A stretch of 58,105 nt of DNA from the NCBI GenBank assembly GCA_022565695.1, contig JAIUME010000014.1, positions 1 through 58,105 of the forward strand. The letters run 5' to 3'. The notes below the pieces were generated by a model. That model made no database searches. It was not told the DNA's origin and saw nothing but the letters and a program-made list of their open reading frames with translations. The DNA comes from Alcanivorax sp. Lineage in GTDB: Bacteria > Pseudomonadota > Gammaproteobacteria > Pseudomonadales > Alcanivoracaceae. Shown in pieces: positions 33,406 to 42,201 of this stretch. The translations under genes were made by a program, and so were the position numbers. Within the stretch, counting starts at the first letter, position 1; each line of letters begins with the position of its first letter.

Positions 33406-34179
33406 ATGGCTGACCATTCCATCAAGGGAAAAACAGTATTGATCGCCGGTGGCGGCAAGAATCTTGGCGGGCTGATCGCCCGGGATCTGGCTGGGCAGGG
33501 CGCCAGAGCTATTGCCATTCACTACAACAGCGACAGCAGTAGAGAAGCCGCCGAGGCGACAGTCCAGGACGTTAAGGCCCTGGGTGCCGAGGCTGTCGCG
33601 CTGAAGGGTGACCTGACCCGGGCCGGTGCTGTGGCAACGCTGTTCGCCGACACCATTGCAGCTATCGGAAAACCTGACATTGCCATCAATACCGTAGGCA
33701 AGGTGCTGAAGAAGCCGATGCTCAATGTGAGCGAGGCTGAATACGATGAGATGACGGCCATCAATAGCAAGTCGGCATTCTTCTTCCTGAAAGAAGCGGG
33801 CCAGCACGTTAACGACAACGGCAAGATCGTTACCCTGGTGAGCTCGCTTCTGGGTGCTTTTACACCTTTCTATGCCACCTATGCGGGCACCAAGGCACCC
33901 GTGGAGCATTTCACCCGTGCCGCAGCGAAAGAGTTTGGCGAGCGAGGCATTTCCGTGACAGCGGTGGGACCGGGCCCGATGGATACACCCTTTTTCTACG
34001 GGCAGGAAAGCGATGAGTCGGTGGCCTATCACAAGACAGGGGCAGCCCTGTCGGCCTTCAGCCCCAGCGGGCTGACGCATATAGAAGATGTGGTACCCTT
34101 TATTCGCCACCTGGTCAGCGACGGTTGGTGGATCACCGGCCAGACCATCCTGATCAATGGGGGCTACACCACAAAATAG
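33406..34179 (+). CDS. short-chain dehydrogenase/reductase
   Basis: This 257-residue SDR has the NAD(P)-binding start TVLIAGGGKNLGGLIARDLA (a G-G-G-K-N-L-G variant of TGxxxGxG), a NTVGKV-type strand, and the catalytic Ser and Tyr region VTLVSSLLGAFTPFYATYAG with Lys four residues after the Tyr (YAGTK). A C-terminal WWITGQTILINGGYT completes the family pattern. The substrate is unknown. An AGGAGAG ribosome site precedes the ATG. It is followed by a small membrane gene and a LysR regulator with tiny gaps, so these three are probably one unit. Confidence 0.92.
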   Translation: MADHSIKGKTVLIAGGGKNLGGLIARDLAGQGARAIAIHYNSDSSREAAEATVQDVKALGAEAVALKGDLTRAGAVATLFADTIAAIGKPDIAINTVGKVLKKPMLNVSEAEYDEMTAINSKSAFFFLKEAGQHVNDNGKIVTLVSSLLGAFTPFYATYAGTKAPVEHFTRAAAKEFGERGISVTAVGPGPMDTPFFYGQESDESVAYHKTGAALSAFSPSGLTHIEDVVPFIRHLVSDGWWITGQTILINGGYTTK

Positions 34180-34190
34180 GTGAGGTAGCG

Positions 34191-34439
34191 ATGCGTACCC
34201 TGATCCTTGTTGTCATTGGCTTGTTACTGGCGGCAGCTGCATTGCGGCTGGCGCCTCCTGTATACCGTACCGCTGCAGCGGGGGTATTCACCCTGGTATG
34301 GCTGGGGGTGTGTAGCTGGAACCTGAGGTTGGGCTTGTCCCACGGCTACAGTATGGCTGTGGAGTTGCCGATTCACCTGCTCCTGTTCGGCTTGCCCGCT
34401 GCTGCTGCCTGGAGCATGTGGTGGGCGTGGCGGACCTAG
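34191..34439 (+). CDS. small hydrophobic membrane protein
   Basis: This 82-residue protein has three hydrophobic segments (about residues 3-20, 27-43 and 57-78). It starts at ATG 34191 after TGAGGTAG, 12 bases beyond the SDR stop, and its stop TAG is immediately followed by the LysR ATG. The family is unknown. Tight packing suggests it is really translated, though small hydrophobic frames can be spurious. Confidence 0.65.
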   Translation: MRTLILVVIGLLLAAAALRLAPPVYRTAAAGVFTLVWLGVCSWNLRLGLSHGYSMAVELPIHLLLFGLPAAAAWSMWWAWRT

Positions 34440-35354
34440 ATGGATCGTTTCGAGCAGTATCGGGTTTTTGCACAAGTGGCGGAGATGGGTAGCTTCACCA
34501 AGGCTGCCAAGCTGTTGAAGATACCGCGCGCCTCGGTCTCCGCCGCGGTGCAGCAACTCGAGGCGCAGGTTGGAACGCGCTTGCTCCATCGAACCACGCG
34601 GAGCGTACAGGTCACGCCCGATGGGGAGCAGTTGCTCAAGCATATCTACCCGCTACTGATCGAAGTAGAGAGCATCGAGAACCTGTTCCAGAGCCCCCGG
34701 CAGCAGGTGTCTGGCCGCCTTATCATCGAAGCCCCCAGCCGTATCGCCAGGCGCATCATCGCCCCGGAGCTGCCCGGGCTGCTGCGTAAGCACCCGGCGC
34801 TTCAGGTGGTAATGAGTTCGGCAGACCGCGCCATCAACCTGGTGGAGGAGGGCGTGGATTGTGCGGTGCGTGTGGGTGAACTGCACGATGGCAGCCTTGT
34901 GGCGAAGCCACTCGGCAGCATTGCACTCGCCAACTGCGCCAGCCCGGAATACCTGCACAAGTACGGTGAACCCGGTGATCCGGATGCGCTTGCTGAGGGC
35001 CACTGGGTTGTCGGGTATGCCGCCTCCCGAAGCGGCAAGGAAGAGCCCTGGGAATATTGTCTGCCCAATGGTGATACGCAGCAGCTCACCTTGCCCGCCT
35101 GGGTAACGGTAAACAATGCGGAAAACTACATAGCCTGCTGTATCGCAGGGCTCGGCCTGATTCAGGTTCCCCGTTTCGATATTCAGCATCTGCTGGACAG
35201 TGGAAAGCTGGTTGAGGTGATGAGCAGTCACCGTGCGCCGGCCATGCCAGTGTCGCTGGTATATCCCCACCGTCGGCAGAATTCCAGGCGCTTGCGTGTG
35301 TTTATGGCGTGGTTCTCTGAAACCATCAGGCCGCATCTGGAAGCCAGTGCGTAA
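34440..35354 (+). CDS. LysR-family transcriptional regulator
   Basis: This 304-residue protein has an N-terminal winged helix-turn-helix (MGSFTKAAKLLKIPRASVSA, about residues 16-35) with RLLHRTTRSVQVTPDG. A two-lobed effector-binding domain follows (VSGRLIIEAPSRIARRIIAP; AENYIACCIAGLGLIQVP). The wording of these segments matches the subgroup around CrgA/DsdC-like or PA2206-type regulators that control nearby SDR genes. It starts directly after the small membrane gene stop. The palindrome upstream of the SDR gene could be its target. Confidence 0.92.
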   Translation: MDRFEQYRVFAQVAEMGSFTKAAKLLKIPRASVSAAVQQLEAQVGTRLLHRTTRSVQVTPDGEQLLKHIYPLLIEVESIENLFQSPRQQVSGRLIIEAPSRIARRIIAPELPGLLRKHPALQVVMSSADRAINLVEEGVDCAVRVGELHDGSLVAKPLGSIALANCASPEYLHKYGEPGDPDALAEGHWVVGYAASRSGKEEPWEYCLPNGDTQQLTLPAWVTVNNAENYIACCIAGLGLIQVPRFDIQHLLDSGKLVEVMSSHRAPAMPVSLVYPHRRQNSRRLRVFMAWFSETIRPHLEASA

Positions 35355-35432
35355 TAAGTCGGGATGGCCGGTCGATCTGGTCTTTCTCCATTCGACTACT
35401 GGGCACGACTGCCAGATAGACCAGGAGGAACG

Positions 35433-36086
35433 ATGACAAGAGTACGCGTTGAAAGCTTCACCCTCTCTCTTGACGGGTATGGCGCAGGCCCGAATCAGGA
35501 TATCGACAACCCGCTTGGCGTTGGTGCAGAAAAACTGCATCAGTGGCTACTCCCGACACGTACATTCCAGCGCACCGTGCTCGGCAATGAAGGCGGTACG
35601 ACCGGGGTGGACGATGACTTCGCCGCGCGCGGCTTTCAGAATGTCGGCGCCTGGATCCTTGGCAGAAACATGTTCGGGCCTGTTCGCGGCCCCTGGCCGG
35701 ACATGAGCTGGAAAGGCTGGTGGGGCGACAATCCTCCCTATCACTTCCCCGTTTTCATCCTGACCCACCATGCGCGCCCGTCCATCGAGATGGAAGGCGG
35801 CACGACTTTCCACTTCGTCACGGGCGGCATCCGCGAGGCACTTGAGCGTGCGCGCGAAGCTGCTGGCGAACTGGATGTACGCATCGGCGGCGGGGCGAAC
35901 ACCATCCAGCAGTATCTGCGTGAGGGCCTTATCGACGAAATGCATATTGCCATTGCGCCGGTTCTGCTGGGGAGTGGAGAGCGACTGTTCGAAGGGATAG
36001 ACTTGAAGGGTCTGGGTTACGAGTGCGTTGAATTTGTGGCGCCGGAGAAGGCGACGCATGCGGTTCTGCAGCATCAGAGGAGGTAG
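35433..36086 (+). CDS. dihydrofolate reductase-like (RibD C-terminal) protein
   Basis: This 217-residue RibD_C/DHFR-superfamily protein has MTRVRVESFTLSLDGYGAG at the start, then GAWILGRNMFGPVRGPW, VFILTHHARPSIEMEGG and VRIGGGANTIQQYLREGLID. It ends with EMHIAIAPVLLGSGERLFE. These segments match the family commonly annotated YyaP/YwjB-like or 'dihydrofolate reductase family'. The ATG at 35433 follows GGAGGAA. It is followed two bases later by the cupin gene, so both are probably translated together. Confidence 0.88.
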   Translation: MTRVRVESFTLSLDGYGAGPNQDIDNPLGVGAEKLHQWLLPTRTFQRTVLGNEGGTTGVDDDFAARGFQNVGAWILGRNMFGPVRGPWPDMSWKGWWGDNPPYHFPVFILTHHARPSIEMEGGTTFHFVTGGIREALERAREAAGELDVRIGGGANTIQQYLREGLIDEMHIAIAPVLLGSGERLFEGIDLKGLGYECVEFVAPEKATHAVLQHQRR

Positions 36087-36088
36087 CG

Positions 36089-36487
36089 GTGAGTTCAGCC
36101 AAGGACATTCTCAGCACATACCTGCACTTCCAGGAGAGTGGGCGGGCGGAAACGATTTCCGTGTCGGAGTCGTTCTGGAGCAAGGTAGCTGCCGGGGAAC
36201 GTCCCGAACTGGATCAAGGCCGGCTCATGTCAGCGTTCACTTTCTCCGGGCCGTGGTCCATGTGGGAGCGCCATCCTGCCGGTGAGGAACTGGTCATGCT
36301 GCTTTCGGGGACTGCCACACTGGTGCTCGAGGAGTCCGGCCAGGAGCGGGAGGTCGAACTCAGCACTCCCGGTTCTTACGTCCTGGTGCCGCAGAACATC
36401 TGGCATACGGCAAGAACCATGGCGCCAACCACGCTGCTGTTCCTTACGCCAGGTGCTGGCACGGAGCATCGTCCGGTGGGCACCTAG
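36089..36487 (+). CDS. cupin-domain protein
   Basis: This 132-residue protein has the two cupin motifs: ERHPAGEELVMLLSGTATLV (first metal-binding strand pair, with His and two Glu) and PGSYVLVPQNIWHTARTMAP (second, with His). It starts with GTG 36089, preceded by an AGGAGG ribosome site that overlaps the end of the DHFR-like gene. The cupin fold could make it an enzyme, a binding protein or an anti-sigma-like factor; the sequence does not decide. Confidence 0.88.
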   Translation: MSSAKDILSTYLHFQESGRAETISVSESFWSKVAAGERPELDQGRLMSAFTFSGPWSMWERHPAGEELVMLLSGTATLVLEESGQEREVELSTPGSYVLVPQNIWHTARTMAPTTLLFLTPGAGTEHRPVGT

Positions 36488-36519
36488 CGGATTTCTGATA
36501 ACTACCAGGCATATGAAGA

Positions 36520-36816
36520 ATGCGTAATGCCCATAAAGTTGGATCCGGTCTTTCATTGATACATGGCGTATTGATAATCACTGCCTTGTGGTCTGGATTC
36601 GATATCCTCCTGTTTATCTGTGCGGCATCAATCTATCTTCCATTGACCGCGTTCGCGCACTCGGGATTGCCTGTTTTTGAAGCGGGATCGGGATGGGGGT
36701 GGTCGGAGCCCACTGCCTTGGGCTATGTGCTCGCCCTCGTGTTCTGGCCAGGCATCTGGTTCCTTGTTGGCTACATGATGGAAGTTGTGTTGAAGCGATC
36801 AAGAAATATCGGGTGA
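36520..36816 (+). CDS. small membrane protein
   Basis: This 98-residue protein has two or three membrane helices (about residues 12-44 and 69-90) and a basic C-terminus (LKRSRNIG). The loop between helices is Gly- and Trp-rich (EAGSGWGWSEP). The family is unknown. It begins 33 bases after the cupin stop. No strong ribosome site is seen, which lowers confidence. Confidence 0.55.
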   Translation: MRNAHKVGSGLSLIHGVLIITALWSGFDILLFICAASIYLPLTAFAHSGLPVFEAGSGWGWSEPTALGYVLALVFWPGIWFLVGYMMEVVLKRSRNIG

Positions 36817-36910
36817 GCACCGGAGCCGGCGATTGGGATGTTGGTGCCAGAGAATGTAAAGCCCCTGCAGGCAGTGTAAGCACGGCCTGGGTGGCAGGAG
36901 AGACTTGTCT

Positions 36911-37645
36911 GTGAATTGGTGCGGTGAGTTCGTATTTGGTCAGGCGTGGGTCGCCTTTCGTGGGCATTGTGGTGATAACGGATATCATCGACACGCTACC
37001 GCCCAGGTGACCATTGGTATTAATGGCCCAGTGACAATTCGCCAGCCTGGCAGTTCCTCTGTTACTGGCAGTGCTTTGTTCGTCAGGCCCGGGGTGAGCC
37101 ATGCGCTTGATCCGACGGACTCCGCATTGCTTATCCTGGTTGAACCACAAACATTGATTGGGCGTAAACTGATTGCGCTCTCTGAATCGAGTGATGTTTC
37201 GGTATTGCCGCGGTTTGTACGGGAGCTGATAGATGCTCGCGGTGTGCTTTCCCAGTGCCTGGATAAATTTCATCATGAGAATGCGCATAGTGAGCCACTT
37301 GATGAGCGTCTGGGTGCTGCATTGATATTTATAGAAAGCGCTCAAGGAGCGCGTGTTATTGAACGTGCCGCAGCGGTGGTACAACTATCCAGCTCGAGGC
37401 TTCGGGCGCTTGCCCAGCGGTATCTTGGTATATCATTGGCAAAGTGGGTGATGCTGCGTAAGTTGCATCATGCTGCCAGGGCCCTGTCATCGGGCTGCTC
37501 GCTTGCTGAGGCGGCGGCTGATGCAGGATTTTCTGATCAGGCGCACCTCACTCGCAGTATGCGGCAGGTATTCGGTGTTACCCCTTCTACAGCAGCCAGT
37601 ATGATTTCTCCGGCGCAGGCGAAACCTTCAAGAGATCGAAAGTAG
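36911..37645 (+). CDS. AraC-family regulator with cupin-like N-terminus
   Basis: This protein of about 244 residues has an N-terminal ligand-binding part with short beta strands (QVTIGINGPVTIRQPGSSS and FVRPGVSHALD). The C-terminal AraC domain shows ERAAAVVQLSSSRLRALAQR and LAEAAADAGFSDQAHLTRSM, ending FGVTPSTAA. The start is uncertain: GTG 36911 lies about 8 bases after GGAGA, whereas an in-frame TTG at 36905 is only four bases after AGGAG. The target is unknown; small enzymes on both sides are candidates. Confidence 0.85.
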   Translation: MNWCGEFVFGQAWVAFRGHCGDNGYHRHATAQVTIGINGPVTIRQPGSSSVTGSALFVRPGVSHALDPTDSALLILVEPQTLIGRKLIALSESSDVSVLPRFVRELIDARGVLSQCLDKFHHENAHSEPLDERLGAALIFIESAQGARVIERAAAVVQLSSSRLRALAQRYLGISLAKWVMLRKLHHAARALSSGCSLAEAAADAGFSDQAHLTRSMRQVFGVTPSTAASMISPAQAKPSRDRK

Positions 37646-37692
37646 GCAGGGTTATCTTCTATGTATCTATGTGATGCAGGGAGATATATCAA

Positions 37693-38127
37693 ATGAGAGC
37701 TGAATTAGCCGCTGCCTTTCGCGAAGAGATGAAGAAGGCCAGGGCTGCCAGGGCGAATGGTGATATCAAGGCCTGCTTAAAATACCTGGAAAGGGCCCAC
37801 GTTCTCGGACAACGCAACCTGTGGCCTCATATTCTGACGCATGCCTGGATGCTGCGAGTGGGATGGCGGCAGCGTGACTATCGCGAGGTGTTCGGCCAGA
37901 TCCTGCGATTGGCGGCTACGGTGCCCGGCGCATTGACAGGGTGGGTGCCCGCTGGAAACACGGGGAGGGCCAATGTCTCTGCTCTCAGGCGGATGCCCAT
38001 TCCGGCGGAGTTCAGACCTTATTTTGCTGATCAGAGCATGCTGCGCAGCGTGCTGATTCGACTGTCTGCTATTGCGCTTTTGGTCGTATTGGCCATCACA
38101 GGCACTAATATACTTGCTGCGGTGTAG
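37693..38127 (+). CDS. DUF3703 family protein
   Basis: This 144-residue protein matches DUF3703: AAFREEMKKARAARANGD, LKYLERAHVLGQRNLWPHI and MLRVGWRQRDYREVFGQILR. The helical N-terminal part looks like a TPR-like pair. A single hydrophobic segment ends the protein (about 120-140, ALLVVLAITGTNILAAV), so it is probably membrane-anchored. The function is unknown. The gene follows the AraC regulator by 47 bases. Confidence 0.8.
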   Translation: MRAELAAAFREEMKKARAARANGDIKACLKYLERAHVLGQRNLWPHILTHAWMLRVGWRQRDYREVFGQILRLAATVPGALTGWVPAGNTGRANVSALRRMPIPAEFRPYFADQSMLRSVLIRLSAIALLVVLAITGTNILAAV

Positions 38128-38220
38128 CAGGGCCTGCCTGGCCGGGATTGCATCCTCCTCTGTGCAGTTGATACCTTCAGCTATCGGCTGGCTCAGCTCA
38201 ACCTCAGGAAGGGGGATGGA

Positions 38221-38769
38221 ATGCGTTTGATGGTCTTCTTGTGCGCCACTATTGTCTCACCGGTCTATGCGGACGTGCTCTTCGAGTTGCATGTCGGCGC
38301 CGAGTGGTTCTATGAGATGGAAGGTACAGAAAACCGGCAAGGCGTCGTGCGCATTGAAACGGCCCATACCGTTGATGGTGTCCTCTGGTATCGGCTGAAC
38401 GAGTTCGGTGAAGTGTTCTGGATACGTAACGGCGATGGTGGCCAGATTGAAGCGCTCAATGTTGACGAAGATGGCCCCTACATGCGCGGCGATGCAGACG
38501 ATGAGCTACTGGTTTTCCACTACCCGGCCGAGGCGGGCGATCGTTGGTCGTTTTTTGACACCGAGGTCACCTACCAGGGCGTGCAGAGCATGACCCTGCC
38601 GGCAGGTAGCTTCGATTGCCACGCTTATCATCTGGATATGGGCGACGGGGACTACTCCCTGTCGTGTTTTACGCCCGAGGTGGGGCTGGTCTACAACGAA
38701 GCGGTGCTCGATGGCGGTCCGAAAACCATTGCGCGCTTGATACGCTTCAGCGTCCCCTCCGGGCATTGA
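38221..38769 (+). CDS. hypothetical exported protein
   Basis: This 182-residue protein has an N-terminal signal peptide (MRLMVFLCATIVSPVYA, cleavage near residue 17). The rest is a beta-rich domain of short amphipathic strands (WFYEMEGTENRQGVVRIETA; VTYQGVQSMTLPAGSFDCHA) with two cysteines (about 140 and 152) that may pair. I do not recognise the family. An AAGGGGGAT site precedes the ATG. It is convergent with the ABC-F gene, which ends one base after its stop. Confidence 0.7.
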   Translation: MRLMVFLCATIVSPVYADVLFELHVGAEWFYEMEGTENRQGVVRIETAHTVDGVLWYRLNEFGEVFWIRNGDGGQIEALNVDEDGPYMRGDADDELLVFHYPAEAGDRWSFFDTEVTYQGVQSMTLPAGSFDCHAYHLDMGDGDYSLSCFTPEVGLVYNEAVLDGGPKTIARLIRFSVPSGH

Positions 38770-40419
38770 TCAGGTAGCAGAAGAAAATACCGCCTTTGCG
38801 AACCCGCTCATCATAATCTCGCCCTCCAGCTTCAATTCCTCCGCAAACGTTTCGCTATGCGTCACCACAATCAGACTCCCCCGATATTGCCGCAGCATGT
38901 CAGCCAGCAGGGCCTGGCTTTCCAGATCCAGGTGATTGTCCGGTTCATCCAGCAATAACAGTTGCGCTGTTTTCGGCCCCATAAGGCTGCAGGCCGGCGT
39001 TGCTTTCAGGCGCTCGCCACCGCTGAGTCGGCTGATGGGTTGTAGTGCCTGATCACCTCGTATCCGCAATAGCGCCAACCGGTCCCGATAGGCCGTGTCG
39101 GACCAGCCGGGATTCAGGCGCCGGAAGTTATTCAGTGCGCTGTGTTCGGGGTTCAGCAGACTCAGATGTTGGTCCAGCCGAAGCACGGAGCCGCGCCGGT
39201 GGACCTGTCCGGAAAGCGGTGTAACCGCGCCACAGATGGCCGCGAGCAGCGTGGATTTGCCGCTACCGTTGGCACCGCGCAGCCGCCATCGCTCGCCGCT
39301 CAGAATGTGTTCGCTCAGCGGTGACACGTTGTTGATCCAGGGCAGGCGAACCTTGTCCAGCACCAGCACAGGACCGGAGATCGGCGTTGGGTCAGTCAGG
39401 GGAAAGGCCAGCAGGCTATCCTGAAAAATGCCGTTGTGGCCGAGCACGGACTCTGCAGCCTGCATTCGCTGTTGTTCTTCGTCCTGCGTCGCCTGATGTT
39501 TCCGGGCGATACGCCCGCCGGTCGCTTCGCTGCGGTCCTTGCGCGCATCCAGCAGAACTTTGGGCATGTCTTTTCTGCGGGCCTTGGCGCGTCCTTTGGC
39601 GGCACGCTGCTCATGTCGTTCGCGCTCGGTTTGCTGCTGTTGGCGCGCCTCCTTGAGGGTCTGGCGTGCATGGGTTTTATCGTGCTGCGCTTTTGCTATC
39701 ACCTGAGTGCGCGTCTGTTGATACTCGGAAAAGCCTTGCCCGTGCCGATGCAACTGGCCGTTCCGCAGCGCCAGCAGGTGCGTGAAAGTCATCAGCAGGG
39801 TCTGGTCATGGGTAATCACCAGCGTGCCAGCAGCGCGCTGGTGGATCCAGGTGGCCAGCCATTGCCGGCCTGCCTGATCCAGGTGGTTGGTCGGCTCGTC
39901 CAGGATGAGAAAAGCATCGGGTTGGCTGGAGAGCTTCAGCAGGTGCAGGCGGGTGCGTTGCCCGCCGCTGAGGGCGCAAACGGGGGATCGCAGGCAGCCG
40001 GGCGGAAGCTGGAACGCGGCCAGCCGGGCCTCCAGATCCTGCCTCAGAGTCCATCGTTCATCCAGAACAGCGAGATCGTCCACCCGGCCCGCGCCAGCGG
40101 TCAGTCTGTCCAGGGCCGCGAGCTGCGACTCGACGCCAAGGAATGCGGCCGCGCTGCGAGGGTCTTGTTGCTCTGCAGCGAGTTGTGGCAGGAAGCCCAC
40201 CTGCACATGATGTTGCACCGAGCCGCTCTGGGGTGTGCAAATACCCGCCAGGCACTCGGCCAGCACGCTTTTGCCGGCGCCATTGGGGCCGATCAGCGCC
40301 ACGGGCTCTGCCGACAGATGCACGTCGAGGGCACGAAAGACGGGGGGAGCAGGTTCAAAAGCGACGGTCAGATCCGTCGCGGAAATACAGGCCATGGCCA
40401 TGGGCAACACCTCTGTCAC
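38770..40419 (-). CDS. ABC-F family ATPase
   Basis: This 549-residue soluble protein has two ABC ATPase domains and no membrane helices, so it is a ribosome-associated ABC-F protein, not a transporter. Domain 1 has Walker A GPNGAGKS, signature LSGGQRTRLHLLKLS and Walker B FLILDEPTNHLDQAGRQW. Domain 2 has GANGSGKSTLL, signature LSGGERLKA and LLLLDEPDNHLDLESQ. The linker between them is long and Arg/Lys/Gln-rich (about 245-310). ABC-F proteins relieve stalled ribosomes, and some protect against antibiotics; the subgroup here is not clear. ATG 40401 is an alternative start. Confidence 0.93.
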   Translation of the reverse strand: MTEVLPMAMACISATDLTVAFEPAPPVFRALDVHLSAEPVALIGPNGAGKSVLAECLAGICTPQSGSVQHHVQVGFLPQLAAEQQDPRSAAAFLGVESQLAALDRLTAGAGRVDDLAVLDERWTLRQDLEARLAAFQLPPGCLRSPVCALSGGQRTRLHLLKLSSQPDAFLILDEPTNHLDQAGRQWLATWIHQRAAGTLVITHDQTLLMTFTHLLALRNGQLHRHGQGFSEYQQTRTQVIAKAQHDKTHARQTLKEARQQQQTERERHEQRAAKGRAKARRKDMPKVLLDARKDRSEATGGRIARKHQATQDEEQQRMQAAESVLGHNGIFQDSLLAFPLTDPTPISGPVLVLDKVRLPWINNVSPLSEHILSGERWRLRGANGSGKSTLLAAICGAVTPLSGQVHRRGSVLRLDQHLSLLNPEHSALNNFRRLNPGWSDTAYRDRLALLRIRGDQALQPISRLSGGERLKATPACSLMGPKTAQLLLLDEPDNHLDLESQALLADMLRQYRGSLIVVTHSETFAEELKLEGEIMMSGFAKAVFSSAT

Positions 40420-40471
40420 ACCAGAAAAGGAAACCGGGTTCAGAGTGCTGACTTCATTGGCATGACTCCTG

Positions 40472-40507
40472 TGTTGAGGGCGTTCAGTTGTGTTGAGGAC
40501 ATTCAGT
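40472..40507. repeat. direct repeat pair upstream of the ABC-F gene
   Basis: TGTTGAGGGCGTTCAGT (40472-40488) and TGTTGAGGACATTCAGT (40491-40507) match at 15 of 17 positions with a 19-base period. They lie 53-88 bases before the ABC-F start, so they could be regulator sites on its leader. The remainder of 40420-40720 holds no gene, only a promoter candidate for the next lipoprotein. Confidence 0.55.
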
Positions 40508-40651
40508 GTCTAGCAAATATGAACGTAGTGTAGCCAACGGCAATAGCCCCCGCAATATCGGCCGTGTCTTGATCCTGGCATAGCCAGGCCATGACGCATC
40601 GTTCATGGCAATATCTCATTTTTTAAAGAAAATCTGCCTCGTGCTGCCAGC

Positions 40652-40681
40652 TTGACCTGACGTTGATGCCGTCGATATGAA
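40652..40681 (+). promoter_or_regulatory. candidate sigma-70 promoter of the DUF4397 lipoprotein
   Basis: TTGACC (40652-40657) and TATGAA (40676-40681) are separated by 18 bases, about 40 bases before the start at 40721. The match is moderate. Confidence 0.4.
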
Positions 40682-40720
40682 TCTGTCGGTTCTTCCATTT
40701 TGTGGCATGGGGTGACAGAG

Positions 40721-42127
40721 ATGCGGTTAATTAAAGTAACTGGTGGCCTGCTTGTGGCCGCGGGTGTGTTGGGGTTGGCGGCGTGTGGTGGCAGCAGCAG
40801 TAGCGGCAGTCGTCCGACAGCAGATATCAGGGTAGTCCATGCGGCAACAGACGCGCCGGATGTGAATGTGCGCGTGAATGGTGGCGCGGTATCGTCATTG
40901 CAGAACGTGCCTTTCGGGAGCGGTTCCGAGTTCCTGCGTGTGCGTGCGGATCGGTATGACGTGGATGTCGATGCGCTGGCTGCTGCAGGCGTGCTCGAAG
41001 GTGTGATCAGCGAATCGGTAGCGCTGGAGCGGAATACCCAGACCACGGTTATCGCAGCGGGCCTGCTGGCGGATGAGAGTTTCGGGCCGCAGGTGATCGT
41101 CAATGAGCGTGCCAGCGTGCCCGCTGACAGTACCCGTGTACAGGTGGTACATGCAGCGCCGGGAGCGCCTGAAGTATCTGTTTTCGTTACCGCGCCAGAT
41201 GGCATGCTGGATATGCCGCTGACCACCTTTTCTTTTTACGACAATACGGAGCAAGTCACGGTGCCGGCGGGGGAGTACCGCATTCGTATCACTGCAGGCA
41301 GCAGTAACGCGGAAGACGATGTGGTGTTTGATTCCGGCGCGGTGACGCTGCCCGGTGGCGCGGATCTGCTGGTCCTGGCGCTGGACAATACAGGCCCCGG
41401 CGCACCGGTCGATCTGCTGGTCTCCACGGGTGCGGGCAATGACTTCGTATTGCGCGATGTGAACAACGGTGCATCACTGCGGGCAGTGCATGCGGCGTCG
41501 GGTGTTGGCACGGCGGAGATTTTTGCGGGCCCTGCACCGCTTGCGGGTGATGCTACGCCGGTCGTCGAGATGATCGAATTCGCCCAGGATCTTACCCTGG
41601 ATGGACTGACCTCGGACGAATATGAGCTGCGTATCGGCGTGGCGGGGCAGGGTGTGGATGCCGCGCCGATCGTGGCCACTGCGCTGCTGGAGGCCGGCAC
41701 TGCCTACACCGCGTTGGCGGCGGGCGACTTGCCTGCGGACATGGGCGAGCCGAACCTGTTTGCCCTGCTGGCCGAAGATGATCGACGGTCGGTTGCGACG
41801 GATGCCCGGGTGCGAGCCATCCACGCGGCGTCTCTGGCAGGCACCGTGGATGTGTTTGTCACCCCGAGTGCGGAGGCGGTCACTGTCAATCAGATTGAAA
41901 TGGGTGAAGTGATGCCGACCTTGCCGGAGTTCGAAGTAGGCGACATCACGCCATATCTGGCCTTGCCCCCGGGCACTTACGATGTGCGGGTACGGGCGGG
42001 CGGCAGCGTGGCGATCGACGTGGAAGCCATCGAGATCAATGGAGGCTCGGTGACGACGCTGGTAGCACGCAATGCTGATTTGGAAGCAGGGCTGGAAGAC
42101 TTTGGTTTCATCGTGCTCGCTGATTGA
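40721..42127 (+). CDS. DUF4397-repeat lipoprotein
   Basis: This 468-residue exported protein has a lipoprotein signal (LLVAAGVLGLAAC, Cys near residue 22), then a Ser/Gly linker. Four related units follow, each opening with a V/A-x-HAA motif: RVVHAATDAPDVNVRVNG, VQVVHAAPGAPEVSVFV, LRAVHAASGVGTAEIFA and RAIHAASLAGTVDVFV. They fit DUF4397 domains, each made of two halves. DUF4397 proteins are cell-envelope beta-sandwich proteins of unknown role. The ATG at 40721 begins the signal peptide; the frame runs seven codons upstream. Confidence 0.88.
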   Translation: MRLIKVTGGLLVAAGVLGLAACGGSSSSGSRPTADIRVVHAATDAPDVNVRVNGGAVSSLQNVPFGSGSEFLRVRADRYDVDVDALAAAGVLEGVISESVALERNTQTTVIAAGLLADESFGPQVIVNERASVPADSTRVQVVHAAPGAPEVSVFVTAPDGMLDMPLTTFSFYDNTEQVTVPAGEYRIRITAGSSNAEDDVVFDSGAVTLPGGADLLVLALDNTGPGAPVDLLVSTGAGNDFVLRDVNNGASLRAVHAASGVGTAEIFAGPAPLAGDATPVVEMIEFAQDLTLDGLTSDEYELRIGVAGQGVDAAPIVATALLEAGTAYTALAAGDLPADMGEPNLFALLAEDDRRSVATDARVRAIHAASLAGTVDVFVTPSAEAVTVNQIEMGEVMPTLPEFEVGDITPYLALPPGTYDVRVRAGGSVAIDVEAIEINGGSVTTLVARNADLEAGLEDFGFIVLAD

Positions 42128-42151
42128 GGGGTTGGATGTTGGCAGACGAGC

Positions 42152-42178
42152 AGGGCGGCGTAAGCCGCCCTGTTTCGT
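42152..42178. terminator. bidirectional rho-independent terminator
   Basis: AGGGCGGC and GCCGCCCT form an 8-bp stem around GTAA, followed by TGTTTCGTT. It lies between the DUF4397 stop and the convergent epimerase stop and can serve both strands, although the T run is interrupted. Confidence 0.8.
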
Positions 42179-42201
42179 TCTGCATGATGAGCTATAGCGA
42201 T

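Noticed and set aside
38770-40419. ABC transporter
   Set aside because: Two ABC domains in one chain, a charged linker and no membrane helix or adjacent permease make it an ABC-F ribosome factor.
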